A DNA stretch of 32,972 bases from Mucilaginibacter dorajii (GTDB lineage: Bacteria > Bacteroidota > Bacteroidia > Sphingobacteriales > Sphingobacteriaceae), in assembly GCF_024808255.1 (NCBI RefSeq), contig NZ_JANTYS010000024.1:56365-89336 (forward strand), in the 5' to 3' direction. The notes below the pieces were generated by a model that ran no database searches, was not told the origin of the DNA, and saw only the letters and a program-made list of their open reading frames with translations. Below, piece by piece: positions 25,156 to 32,972 of the stretch. A program made the position numbers and the translations under genes. Every line of letters starts with the position of its first letter. The stretch's first letter is position 1.

Positions 25156-25403
25156 GGTGGTGATGTTAATTATTAGGATAACAACATGAGGGAGAGGAAA
25201 GTTTTAATTTGGTTTATTGGTTCATTAGTTCATCGGTGTTGTTCGAAGAATGGGCATGATGCATTAGTGTTCCAGGTCTCTTTTAATACAATCTTGGGAG
25301 AAACCTGCAAAGTATAAAGGCCTAAGTAGTCAACCGGCCTCTCCAGTGGCTTTGAAGAATCTCTGAAGAGACAGGCTAATCTCAGGCTTAAACTAACCAA
25401 GGG

Positions 25404-25468
25404 ACGACTCACCCGGTCTACGCTTCGCTGGACCTCCCTCTCTCCGGCGAGCCGCAAAGAGGGCAAAA
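25404..25468. repeat. GACTCACCCGGTC...AAAGAGGG intergenic element
   Basis: A G+C-rich structured stretch (GGTCTACGCTTCGCTGGACC is a dyad, then CCTCTCT...AGAGGG) inside the 345-bp gap 25156-25500. From memory, elements with CCCGGTC-CTTCG-GGACC and AGAGGG ends are common in Sphingobacteriaceae. The left part of the gap (25156-25403) shows only TTGGTTCATTAG words (25216-25229) and no gene. Confidence 0.5.
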
Positions 25469-25500
25469 AGCACAAACTTTATTTTTATTTTCCCATGCTT

Positions 25501-26727
25501 TTACCCGGTCAGACCCTTTAACTTCTTCAATTCAAAAATCTCTTCTACCGCTTTTTTATATCCACCGGCTTCAATAAACGAGTCACTTATCTTTTCAATA
25601 TTTTCCCGGTAGGTGGGAGTTGTCAATACCTTTTCTACTGCATCGGTTAAAATATCCGGGGTAAGTGTATCAACATCCAAAACAATGGTGGCGTCTAATT
25701 CCTGCGCGCGGTTAGCCATGTAAAATTGGTCGGCACCTAAGGGGACGGATACAAAGGGAACTTTATGATAAAGCAGATCGCCGATGCTATTCATACCTGC
25801 GTGGGTTATAGCTACTGTGGCGTATTTCAACAGTTCGAGTTGTGGTACAAAACTTCTGATGATAAAGTTATCGGGTACCTTATATTTTGACAGTTCCACA
25901 TCATAAGCAGCCATTACCACAATAGCATCGGTATCGGCAAAGCTGTCAAAAAATAATTGATTAAGATCGGCGGAATGGTTGCCGAATATAGTGCCCAGCG
26001 AAATGTAAACCACCTTTTTGCCCTCCAGCTTTTCAAATGGAAAATCGACATTGTACTTTTTATCAAATATCGGCGGACCGATAAAAATGAAACTATCGTC
26101 GTAATTTTCGGGATGCGGAACAAAATATTTGGAGGTGTAGATGATGTTCAGGTCGCCTTTGTTGAACAATAGATCGATGATATTTTCGGGGATCTGTACC
26201 TGGTATTTTTCTATTAAATCCTGTCTTACCGTTTTAAACTCATCTGTAAACTCTGCACTTAAGCCCATGAGTCCTTTACCAGGCGTGTTTTTGTCCATCA
26301 ATTCTTTAATGGTAGCAAAAACCGCGTACGATGACACAACCGGAATATTCAATATCTGGCCAATTACGGTGGCATAAGGGTAGGCCGCCGAGCAAACCAG
26401 GTAATCGAAATTCCGCCCTTTAATATCATCCAAAATAGCGTCAATAAATTTAACTGGATTTAAAAACGCGCCGATAAGGCCGGGTTTGGGTTTCTGAGTT
26501 TCGGCTGCAGGAGATGAATCTGGCGGTGCGGCAGTGCGCTTTTTAAATAAGTTCAGGTCTTCTTTGTAGTACTCAAATTCGGCTCCTATCTCTTCAACCG
26601 CTTCTTTGAATTCAACCGAAGTAAAAAAAGCAACTTCTTCACCCTTTTTAATGAGTTGGGCAGCTAAGCCCAACAGCGGATTCATGTGACCGTGTGAAGG
26701 CATACTTAATAACAATATTTTTGACAT
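25501..26727 (-). CDS. GT1-type (UGT/MGT) glycosyltransferase
   Basis: 408 aa from the ATG at 26727 (MSKILLLSMPSHGHMNPLLGLA); the open frame runs to a TTG at 26754, but MSKILLL is the natural opening. GT-B fold: the N-terminal domain has the GHMNP acceptor-side signature, and the C-terminal domain has the donor-binding motif THAGMNSIGDLLYHKVPFVSVPLGADQ (His and DQ typical of UDP- or TDP-sugar users). The family glycosylates small molecules such as macrolides, carotenoids or phenolics. The acceptor is unknown. No membrane or signal segment. It is divergent from an AraC regulator, sharing a 90-bp promoter gap, which suggests induction by its own substrate. Confidence 0.93.
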   Translation of the reverse strand: MSKILLLSMPSHGHMNPLLGLAAQLIKKGEEVAFFTSVEFKEAVEEIGAEFEYYKEDLNLFKKRTAAPPDSSPAAETQKPKPGLIGAFLNPVKFIDAILDDIKGRNFDYLVCSAAYPYATVIGQILNIPVVSSYAVFATIKELMDKNTPGKGLMGLSAEFTDEFKTVRQDLIEKYQVQIPENIIDLLFNKGDLNIIYTSKYFVPHPENYDDSFIFIGPPIFDKKYNVDFPFEKLEGKKVVYISLGTIFGNHSADLNQLFFDSFADTDAIVVMAAYDVELSKYKVPDNFIIRSFVPQLELLKYATVAITHAGMNSIGDLLYHKVPFVSVPLGADQFYMANRAQELDATIVLDVDTLTPDILTDAVEKVLTTPTYRENIEKISDSFIEAGGYKKAVEEIFELKKLKGLTG

Positions 26728-26751
26728 GGTATTTTTTATCTTTTGTGAAAA

Positions 26752-26801
26752 CAAAATTACTTGCCTGTTAAATGATAAAATAGCTATATTTAGTCATTTA
26801 A
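26752..26801. promoter_or_regulatory. Divergent promoters with an operator-like dyad
   Basis: Minus strand: -7 box TAATTTTG (26759-26752), 25 bases before the glycosyltransferase ATG. Plus strand: TTG (26761-26763), 21 bases, then TATATTTA (26785-26792), 26 bases before the AraC ATG. An exact dyad TTAAATGA (26768-26775), 18 bases, TCATTTAA (26794-26801) straddles the AraC -7 box. Its place suggests the regulator binds here to control both genes. Confidence 0.5.
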
Positions 26802-26817
26802 TAGTCCAGTACAGTAA

Positions 26818-27786
26818 ATGATATTTGAATCGTCATCGTCAACAGGCGCTGGTTTAATAAGTGCCCTCGCAAGCCTCACCGGCAGTGAAATAGAAAATGG
26901 CATACTTGTTTTTCCTGAAACCTTCGGTAAAGGCTATATGAAGTTTTACGATTTGGGAAGGCTAATGAGGGTGATGATAAACCAGGTTGTACTTAATGAA
27001 GATATCACACTTAAACGGACCGGGGCGCAGCAGGGTAAAAACGAGATAACGTTTAGCTTCCGCAATATTTTCCCTGATCAAAATAACAGGCAGTTGCCAT
27101 CGGTACAGGTATCGTCATCGGACATCGACATAGAGGTTGTTGCCCTGGCCAATACCAGGATCAACACCATCCTTATTATTGTACATACCGATTTACTGAA
27201 AGACCTGTTCAATCAAAAAAATGAGAACACGCTGCTTCAAAACATCATATCGGGCAAACAGCCTTATTTATATGACGAAATTATTTCTGCCGAAATTCAG
27301 CAGGTAGCCGCCCAGATTATCGCCGCCGGCGTACCCGAGCCAATGGATAGTTTTTACATTAAACTAAAAGCCCAGGAAATGATCTACCTGTTTTTTGTGG
27401 AGCTGCTAAAACGCCGGCAGGTTGCCGGTTATTCGCTTAATGCGGCCGATGTTAAAATGATGTATTTAATAAGGGATAAATTAATAGAAGACCTGGGTAC
27501 CAACCCTAATTTGTCGGAATTAACGCGGCTTGCCAACATGAGCGAGAGCAAAATGAACCGGTTATTTAAGCAGATCTTCGGCAATAGCATTTATGCTTAT
27601 TATCAATTGGCCCGGATGATTGAAGCGGCCTATCTCATCAAAAAAGAAAAGCTTTCGGTATCCGAGGCCGGCTATCGGTTGGGTTTTACCAATCTGAGCC
27701 ATTTTACCCGCATTTTTGAAAAGCACATAGGACTAAAACCAAAAAAATACGCCGCGGCAAGTATTTCACGATCTGATAATTTATAG
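26818..27786 (+). CDS. AraC-family transcriptional regulator
   Basis: 322 aa. The C-terminal 100 residues are a standard AraC double helix-turn-helix: LSELTRLANMSESKMNRLFKQIFG and LSVSEAGYRLGFTNLSHFTRIFEKHIGLKPKKY. The N-terminal 210 residues are a helical and beta-rich sensor domain of an unrecognised type. The gene starts 90 bp from the divergent glycosyltransferase start. It probably activates or represses that gene and itself through the dyad at 26768-26801. The ligand is unknown, perhaps the acceptor of the glycosyltransferase. Confidence 0.92.
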   Translation: MIFESSSSTGAGLISALASLTGSEIENGILVFPETFGKGYMKFYDLGRLMRVMINQVVLNEDITLKRTGAQQGKNEITFSFRNIFPDQNNRQLPSVQVSSSDIDIEVVALANTRINTILIIVHTDLLKDLFNQKNENTLLQNIISGKQPYLYDEIISAEIQQVAAQIIAAGVPEPMDSFYIKLKAQEMIYLFFVELLKRRQVAGYSLNAADVKMMYLIRDKLIEDLGTNPNLSELTRLANMSESKMNRLFKQIFGNSIYAYYQLARMIEAAYLIKKEKLSVSEAGYRLGFTNLSHFTRIFEKHIGLKPKKYAAASISRSDNL

Positions 27787-27855
27787 AACCAATATTAGAC
27801 AAGTGCAAGAAGAATACACTGCTACAGCTCCTGGGAATTAATATACAATTTTGCA

Positions 27856-27922
27856 GTATTGATGACTTTTAAAGCCATCAATACAAATAAACTATAGAAA
27901 CGCTTAACAATCGCGCTGTTAA
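27856..27922. promoter_or_regulatory. Hairpin and operator-like dyad before the carboxylase gene
   Basis: Two structures lie in the 267-bp gap 27787-28053. The first is a hairpin, GTATTGATG (27856-27864) with CATCAATAC (27876-27884) and an inner CTTTT/AAAG stem, which may end the AraC transcript although no T run follows. The second is TTAACA (27904-27909) with TGTTAA (27917-27922), 7 bases apart, 28 bases before a -7-like box TAATTTTG (27950-27957). The dyad could be an operator of the carboxylase gene. Repeat words AAACTGCCCACTG occur at 27967-27994. Confidence 0.35.
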
Positions 27923-28053
27923 CCTTCCGCGGTTTTACATTTTGGCGTATAATTTTGATTTCACTTCAAACTGCCCACTGTAAACTGCCCACTGAATTCA
28001 TTAGCTTTACCACCGTAATTTTCCTTAAATTACGTTTCCTATAAAAACCAATT

Positions 28054-29682
28054 ATGGATATCGCTTTTAATATTAATGAAGATATAAATAAGCAGCTTGT
28101 TTATGAACTAAACACCCGGCTTAAAAAAGTATACCTGGGCGGTGGCGAAAAGGCTGCTGCCAAACAAAAAGAAAAAGGCAAAATGCTGGCCCGCGAACGT
28201 GTGGCTTATTTAATAGATAAAGATAAACCCTGGCTTGAGGTTGGCGCTTTTACTGCCGACGGCATGTATGCCGAGCACGGCGGCTGTCCCTCCGGAGGCG
28301 TAATTTGTGGCATTGGTTATGTGTCTGGCCGGCAATGTGTTATTGTAGCTAATGATGCTACTGTTAAAGCCGGTGCCTGGTTCCCTATTACGGCCAAGAA
28401 AAACCTGCGTGCCCAGGAAATAGCCATGGAAAACCGATTGCCTATTATTTATTTGGTCGATTCGGCAGGGGTGTATTTGCCTTTGCAGGATGAGATCTTT
28501 CCGGATAAAGAGCACTTTGGTCGCATTTTTCGTAACAATGCCATGATGAGCAGTATGGGCATAGTTCAAATCTCGGCCATTATGGGCTCATGTGTGGCGG
28601 GTGGTGCTTATTTGCCTATCATGAGCGATGAGGCCATGATTGTGGAAGGTACCGGTTCGGTTTTCCTGGCGGGATCATACCTGGTAAAATCGGCCATTGG
28701 CGAGGATGTAGACAACGAAACCCTCGGCGGTGCTACAACGCACTGCGAAATCTCGGGCGTAACCGACTATAAACAGCCTAACGACCAGGCCTGCCTCGAT
28801 TCCATCCGCAACATCATGAGCATGATGGGCGACTATAACAAAGCCGGTTTCGACAGGGTCAAACCTGTTGCTCCCAAGCTCGATCCTAAAGATATCTATG
28901 GGATACTGCCTGATAACCGCGAAAAGGCCTATGATATGATGGAAATTATTAAACGGTTGTTAGATGATTCGGCATTTGAACCTTATAAAGATGGCTATGG
29001 TCAATCTATCATATGCGGCCTGGGCCGCATAGACGGCTGGGCGGTAGGCATTGTAGCCAATCAGCGTAAAGTGATCAAATCAAAAAAAGGCGAGATGCAG
29101 TTTGGCGGCGTTATTTATTCCGACTCGGCAGATAAAGCAACCCGCTTTATCATGAACTGCAATCAAAAAAAGATCCCCTTAGTGTTTTTGCAGGATGTTA
29201 CCGGCTTTATGGTAGGCAGCCGGAGTGAGCAGGGTGGCATCATAAAAGATGGTGCCAAAATGGTGAACGCTGTAGCCAATTCGGTGGTGCCCAAATTTAC
29301 CATCGTAGTAGGCAATTCCTACGGTGCAGGCAACTACGCTATGTGCGGCAAAGCTTATGACCCAAGGCTGATCTACGCCTGGCCATCGGCAAAAATAGCT
29401 GTGATGGGCGGTGCGCAGGCGGCTAAGGTGCTGGTGCAAATGCAGTCGGCCGGGCTAAAAGCAAAAGGCGAAGAAATTGACGAAGTAAAAGAACAGGAGC
29501 TGCTAAAACAAACTACAGATAGGTATAACTCCCAAACCACCCCATACTACGCAGCAGCCCGGCTTTGGGTTGATGGCATCATTGATCCACTGGAAACCCG
29601 CAAAGTGATCTCCATGGGCATCGAAGCCGCTAATCACGCGCCAATTGAGAAAGCATTTAATGTGGGAGTGATACAAACGTAG
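28054..29682 (+). CDS. Acyl-CoA carboxylase beta (carboxyltransferase) subunit, methylcrotonyl-CoA type
   Basis: 542 aa, the usual length. Crotonase-fold carboxyltransferase with N- and C-terminal halves. Motifs: LARERVAYLIDKDKPWLEVG, GGCPSGGVICGIG, LVDSAGVYLPLQDEIFPDKEHFGRIF, GSCVAGGAYLPIMSDE, GFMVGSRSEQGGIIKDGAK, and GAGNYAMCGKAYDPR. The DEIFPDKEHFGRIF stretch is typical of methylcrotonyl-CoA and geranyl-CoA enzymes rather than propionyl-CoA ones. It moves CO2 from carboxybiotin to an acyl-CoA, probably 3-methylcrotonyl-CoA in leucine breakdown. The alpha (biotin) subunit is not next to it, which is unusual for an operon but not rare. Cytosolic. Confidence 0.92.
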   Translation: MDIAFNINEDINKQLVYELNTRLKKVYLGGGEKAAAKQKEKGKMLARERVAYLIDKDKPWLEVGAFTADGMYAEHGGCPSGGVICGIGYVSGRQCVIVANDATVKAGAWFPITAKKNLRAQEIAMENRLPIIYLVDSAGVYLPLQDEIFPDKEHFGRIFRNNAMMSSMGIVQISAIMGSCVAGGAYLPIMSDEAMIVEGTGSVFLAGSYLVKSAIGEDVDNETLGGATTHCEISGVTDYKQPNDQACLDSIRNIMSMMGDYNKAGFDRVKPVAPKLDPKDIYGILPDNREKAYDMMEIIKRLLDDSAFEPYKDGYGQSIICGLGRIDGWAVGIVANQRKVIKSKKGEMQFGGVIYSDSADKATRFIMNCNQKKIPLVFLQDVTGFMVGSRSEQGGIIKDGAKMVNAVANSVVPKFTIVVGNSYGAGNYAMCGKAYDPRLIYAWPSAKIAVMGGAQAAKVLVQMQSAGLKAKGEEIDEVKEQELLKQTTDRYNSQTTPYYAAARLWVDGIIDPLETRKVISMGIEAANHAPIEKAFNVGVIQT

Positions 29683-29762
29683 GGGAAGGGAGTATCAAGT
29701 AGTTAGTATCAAGTATCAAGATTTTTCCGGAATCACGCTAATTCATTAACCCTATAAATCAA

Positions 29763-29771
29763 GGTTCAGAC
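29763..29771. repeat. Half copy of the GTCTGAACC element
   Basis: GGTTCAGAC followed by an A run just before the start of the next gene, preceded by a degenerate TTCATTAACCCTATAAATC. It equals the right end of the element at 11220-11296, without a left end. The words AGTATCAAGT are also repeated at 29692-29720. Confidence 0.4.
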
Positions 29772-29777
29772 AAAAAA

Positions 29778-30188
29778 ATGAACATAACAGTAGACGAAAT
29801 TATATTGCTAACTGGCGGTACTTTTTTTACAGTTTGGGGAATTGGTAAAATAACCGAACGCAGTAAGCTTGTCAAAACAGGGGTTAAGGTAGATGGAGTT
29901 GTAATGGAAAATGAGTATGACGGTGAGGGCCGCGATGTTGGTACTTACTACCCTGTAATTAGGTATATCACTTTAGAAAAAGAGTGGGTAACTAAGAGAT
30001 ATGAAATTGGCAGCAGTCCGCCTGCGTTTAAAGAACGGGAAACGGTTAAAGTAATATACAGCCTGGAGGATCATGAATATTTTATGATCGATAACTGGCA
30101 TAGTAAACTATTAGGGCCGGTGTTTATAATTGTGGGTTTGACTTTAATTATTAGCGTGGTTATTTATTTTATATTGCACCAATATTAA
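29778..30188 (+). CDS. DUF3592-like membrane protein, copy 1
   Basis: 136 aa. Membrane segments at about 7-25 and 111-133 flank a soluble beta-rich core (VKVDGVVMENEYDGEG, YYPVIRYIT, ETVKVIYSLEDHEYFMIDNWHSKL). The order of a loop with a 'YPVFRY' strand and a '[V]IYDP'-type strand matches the DUF3592 family of unknown function. It starts 7 bases after a half repeat and is followed, 13 bases on, by a paralog with the same layout, so the two are probably co-transcribed. Confidence 0.75.
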   Translation: MNITVDEIILLTGGTFFTVWGIGKITERSKLVKTGVKVDGVVMENEYDGEGRDVGTYYPVIRYITLEKEWVTKRYEIGSSPPAFKERETVKVIYSLEDHEYFMIDNWHSKLLGPVFIIVGLTLIISVVIYFILHQY

Positions 30189-30201
30189 CAGAGTAACCAA
30201 T

Positions 30202-30615
30202 ATGTTATTTGCCCTCAAAACTGCTATTGATAACAATGGAGTTCGCGTAATTTTGGGCATGCTCGGTTTTTTTGTTTTCGGGTTTGGCGTTATAAAAATA
30301 TTTCTGCGTAGTCAACTCGTAAAAAACGGTGTCCGGGTTCTCGGTAAAGTAGTAAGGATAGATGAAAAGATGGATGGGGTAAAAAAAAGGTATTACCCGG
30401 TTTTTACGTATCAAACCATTAATAATGAAACAATAACCCGTAGTAGTTTGGTAGGCTATAGTATGACGTTATATAGCATTGGCGAACAGGTGAAAATTAT
30501 CTACGATCCCACTGAAAAGGATAACTTTATAGTCGACAACCTTACAGGTAACGCTGTTGGTCATCTAATAGCTGCATGTGGTGTCATTATGATGCTTGTA
30601 GCCGTATTCTTTTAA
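30202..30615 (+). CDS. DUF3592-like membrane protein, copy 2
   Basis: 137 aa. Same architecture as the gene before it: an N-terminal membrane segment (VILGMLGFFVFGFGVIKIFL), the core with GVRVLGKVVRIDEKMDG, KRYYPVFTYQT, EQVKIIYDPTEKDNFIVDN, and a C-terminal membrane segment (VGHLIAACGVIMMLVAVFF). YYPVFTY and IIYDP are good DUF3592 signatures. The pair seems to come from an old tandem duplication, as identity is limited outside the motifs. They may form a heterodimer in the membrane. No function is known. Confidence 0.78.
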   Translation: MLFALKTAIDNNGVRVILGMLGFFVFGFGVIKIFLRSQLVKNGVRVLGKVVRIDEKMDGVKKRYYPVFTYQTINNETITRSSLVGYSMTLYSIGEQVKIIYDPTEKDNFIVDNLTGNAVGHLIAACGVIMMLVAVFF

Positions 30616-30654
30616 AATCGTCACAACATAATGTCTAAATTCCTATCTTGAGGC

Positions 30655-31827
30655 ATGAAAAAACTGTTATTCCCTTTATTACTGTTTTCATTAAGGCTAT
30701 CGGCGCAAAATGCGCAGCAAATTCATCAAAAGGCTATTTTAATTGATACGCATAACGATGTTTTATCAAACGAGTTGATCACTAAATTTGACTTGGGCAA
30801 ACGCCAAACTGAAGGTGATTTTGACCTGGTGCGGGCTAAAGAGGGCGGACTGGATGCGCAGATCTTTTCTATCTGGTGTGGTGAAAACTATGGCAAGGGG
30901 ACCGCATTTGCTTTTGCCAACCGCGAGATTGATTCTTTATACGCGCTTATAAAACGCAACCCCGATAAAATTACCCTGGTACACAATAGTGCCGAACTAA
31001 AAAAAGCGGTGGCGCAAAAAAAACTGGCGGCGCTGATAGGTGTGGAGGGTGGTCATATGATTGAAGACCGGATGGATTACATCGATAGCCTGGCCAAGCG
31101 CGGCATGAACTATTTAACCCTCACCTGGAATAACAGCACCTCATGGGCAACATCTGCAAGAGACGAGGTTACCAAAAAAGATAGCCTGCCGCATCTTGGT
31201 CTTACAGACTACGGCAAACAGATAGTGAAGCACCTGAACCAACTGGGGGTTATGGTTGATGTGTCGCACGTGGGCGAGCGCACTTTTTATGATGTGCTGG
31301 CCACTACATCAAAACCCGTTATCGCATCGCACAGTTGCGCCTGGAGTATCGATCCAAGTCGCAGGAATTTAAAGGATGACCAGCTAAAGGCTTTGGCTAA
31401 AAATGGGGGAGTGGTTTGCCTTAATTTTTACAGCGGTTTTGTGGATAGCACCTATTCGCCAAAAGTGGCTGTGTTTTTGCATCAGCATAAAGCCGAACTG
31501 GATTCGCTTACCAAAATTTATAACGACGGCGATTTGGCCAACATCAGGCTGAATGTGATGTATAAAACGGAGTCGGACAAAATTCGCCCGCCACTGAGTT
31601 TGCTTATCCATCATATAGATTACATTGTAAAACTGATTGGGGTTGATTACGTGGGCATAGGATCTGACTTTGACGGTGCCGAATCCTATCCTTTGGGTTT
31701 GGATAGTGTAACTGATTATCCCAAGATCACCGAAGAATTGTTGAAGCTGAATTATTCTGAAAAGGATATCGATAAAATATTAGGTGGTAATGTGATGCGG
31801 GTGTTGAAGGCTAATACGGGCAAATGA
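30655..31827 (+). CDS. Secreted M19 (renal-type) membrane dipeptidase
   Basis: 390 aa with a short signal peptide (MKKLLFPLLLFSLRLSA, then QNAQQ). M19 metallo-dipeptidase with zinc ligands in the family pattern: H33 and D35 in IDTHNDVL, bridging E131 in GVEGGHM, H205 in VDVSHVGE and H226 in ASHSCAW; the later GIGSDFDG supplies the conserved Asp. It hydrolyses dipeptides, including those with D-residues, in the periplasm, and could act in cell-wall peptide recycling. It is 39 bp after the DUF3592 pair and may be read with it. Confidence 0.95.
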   Translation: MKKLLFPLLLFSLRLSAQNAQQIHQKAILIDTHNDVLSNELITKFDLGKRQTEGDFDLVRAKEGGLDAQIFSIWCGENYGKGTAFAFANREIDSLYALIKRNPDKITLVHNSAELKKAVAQKKLAALIGVEGGHMIEDRMDYIDSLAKRGMNYLTLTWNNSTSWATSARDEVTKKDSLPHLGLTDYGKQIVKHLNQLGVMVDVSHVGERTFYDVLATTSKPVIASHSCAWSIDPSRRNLKDDQLKALAKNGGVVCLNFYSGFVDSTYSPKVAVFLHQHKAELDSLTKIYNDGDLANIRLNVMYKTESDKIRPPLSLLIHHIDYIVKLIGVDYVGIGSDFDGAESYPLGLDSVTDYPKITEELLKLNYSEKDIDKILGGNVMRVLKANTGK

Positions 31828-31852
31828 TGGCAAAGCGCTGACTATATTTAGC

Positions 31853-31883
31853 TTGTTAAATAGTGTTTAAAAACGTAAATTCG
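31853..31883 (+). promoter_or_regulatory. Promoter of the thioredoxin reductase gene
   Basis: TTG (31853-31855), 20 bases, then TAAATTCG (31876-31883), close to TAnnTTTG. It would start the message near 31890, 11 bases before the ATG. Confidence 0.45.
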
Positions 31884-31900
31884 CATACATTTTTATAACA

Positions 31901-32857
31901 ATGTCTGAAGAATTAGAACACGTAAAATGCCTGATCATTGGATCTGGTCCGGCTGGTTACACAGCCGCTATATATGCCTCAAGGGCCGATTTGAAGCCCG
32001 TAATGTACACCGGTTTATTGGCCGGTGGGCAACTTACCCAAACTACTGATGTAGAGAATTTCCCGGGTTATCCTGAAGGTATTATGGGCCCCGAAATGAT
32101 GGAAGATTTCAGAAAACAAGCCGAACGCCTGGGTACCGAAATTCGTTTTGGTTATGTTAGTTCGGTTGATTTTACCAGTCTGCCACACAAAGTGGTGGTT
32201 GATGAAGTGAAAACTATTTTGGCCGATACCGTTATTATTTCTACTGGTGCATCTGCAAAATGGCTTGGCTTACCATCCGAGCAAAAATACAGCGGCTTTG
32301 GCGTTTCGGCCTGTGCTGTATGTGATGGCTTCTTTTTTAAAGGACAGGACGTAGCCATAGTAGGTGCCGGTGATACCGCCGCCGAAGAAGCAACGTACCT
32401 GGCTAAACTTTGCCGCAAGGTATACATGATCGTTCGCAGGGACGAGTTCCGTGCCTCAAAAGCGATGGTACACCGCGTGAAGAACACACCTAATATCGAG
32501 ATCCTTTACAACACCGAAACCAAAGAAATTATGGGCGACGGACAAAGCGTAACCGGTGTTAAAGTGATTAACAACAGCACTAACACTGAAACTGACCTGG
32601 ATGTAACCGGATTTTTTGTGGCGATTGGTCACCACCCCAACACCGATATTTTTAAAGGCTGGTTAAATATGGATGAAACAGGCTATATCATTACCCGCCC
32701 GGGATCAACAGAAACCAACGTTGAAGGGGTTTTCTGCTGCGGTGATGCCCAGGATCACATCTATCGCCAGGCTGTAACCGCAGCCGGTACCGGCTGTATG
32801 GCCGCCATTGATGCCGAAAGATACCTTGCTGCTAAAGAGCATGTGGTAACGGCGTAA
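31901..32857 (+). CDS. trxB: Thioredoxin reductase
   Basis: 318 aa. NADPH-dependent flavoenzyme that reduces thioredoxin in the cytosol. FAD-binding GSGPAG at 14-19; redox pair C138-A-V-C141 in SACAVCDG; NADPH-binding GAGDTAAEEA at about 155-164; C-terminal FAD motif GVFCCGDAQD. Length and motif order are normal for low-molecular-weight TrxB. It has its own promoter and is closed by a strong terminator. Confidence 0.98.
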   Translation: MSEELEHVKCLIIGSGPAGYTAAIYASRADLKPVMYTGLLAGGQLTQTTDVENFPGYPEGIMGPEMMEDFRKQAERLGTEIRFGYVSSVDFTSLPHKVVVDEVKTILADTVIISTGASAKWLGLPSEQKYSGFGVSACAVCDGFFFKGQDVAIVGAGDTAAEEATYLAKLCRKVYMIVRRDEFRASKAMVHRVKNTPNIEILYNTETKEIMGDGQSVTGVKVINNSTNTETDLDVTGFFVAIGHHPNTDIFKGWLNMDETGYIITRPGSTETNVEGVFCCGDAQDHIYRQAVTAAGTGCMAAIDAERYLAAKEHVVTA

Positions 32858-32878
32858 TAGAAGCCCCGGCCTCATCTT

Positions 32879-32917
32879 GAGGCTGTATCATAAATCATGA
32901 TCAGCCTCTTTTTTATT
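32879..32917 (+). terminator. Terminator after trxB
   Basis: GAGGCTG (32879-32885) pairs with CAGCCTC (32902-32908), extended inward by ATCAT/ATGAT with one bulge, and is followed by a run of T (32909-32914 and beyond). Nothing further is visible to 32972. Confidence 0.88.
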
Positions 32918-32972
32918 ACTAATGTTTTATTGCTGTAAATTCAAATATCTATTTATTGTTTAATTTGTTTTA

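Noticed and set aside
25230..25475. 81-residue minus-strand frame in the gap upstream of ligD
   Set aside because: It runs through an intergenic repeat, has no family-like sequence and low-complexity Leu/Arg/Ser content.

Overview
This window looks like chromosomal DNA of a Bacteroidota species, most likely family Sphingobacteriaceae and close to Mucilaginibacter or Pedobacter. The protein families point there: a ClpB beginning MNFNNFTIKAQEAV, a methylcrotonyl-type carboxyltransferase, and the small MKTYDT protein family. So do the promoter-like boxes of the TTTG/TAnnTTTG type, the scarcity of Shine-Dalgarno sequences, and the many inverted-repeat 'filler' elements between genes. There is no rRNA, CRISPR array, prophage, transposase or convincing tRNA. 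This placement is inference; no database search was run.

Layout, left to right. (1) 1-234: two tandem copies of a 117-bp intergenic repeat. (2) 262-3144, minus: a signalling operon of membrane histidine kinase, single-domain response regulator, and response regulator fused to a class III adenylate cyclase. (3) 3424-7238: a secreted SMP-30-type lactonase, a small unknown protein, a candidate small RNA at 4718-4847, a DUF308-like membrane protein, a Crp/Fnr-fold regulator and a LOG-family phosphoribohydrolase. (4) 7348-12584: a secreted protein of unknown function, guaB, and a pair of M16 peptidases (one active, one lacking the zinc motif). (5) 12839-16595: small unknown genes and a large lipoprotein, separated by repeats. 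(6) 16729-20819: clpB and a divergent membrane histidine kinase. (7) 20895-25155: a decayed region with a duplicated fragment of the 3' end of ligD, a frameshifted nagA, then an intact three-domain ligD. (8) 25501-27786: a GT1 glycosyltransferase and an AraC-type regulator, divergent, sharing a dyad at their promoters. (9) 28054-32857, plus: acyl-CoA carboxylase beta subunit, two DUF3592-like paralogs, an M19 dipeptidase and thioredoxin reductase.

How parts work together. The kinase-regulator-cyclase operon should turn an external or membrane signal into cAMP. The two M16 proteins resemble the active/inactive subunit pairs known in that family. The AraC regulator probably controls the divergent glycosyltransferase and itself. 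LigD would repair double-strand breaks with Ku, which is not in the window. Most other genes are housekeeping or single transcription units.

The items most worth a second look are the minus-strand small RNA candidate (promoter, two internal hairpins, terminator), the ligD-end duplication beside a one-base-deleted nagA, and an apparent nonsense codon at position 3 of the gene at 12785-13339. I did not find a clearly new multi-gene system.
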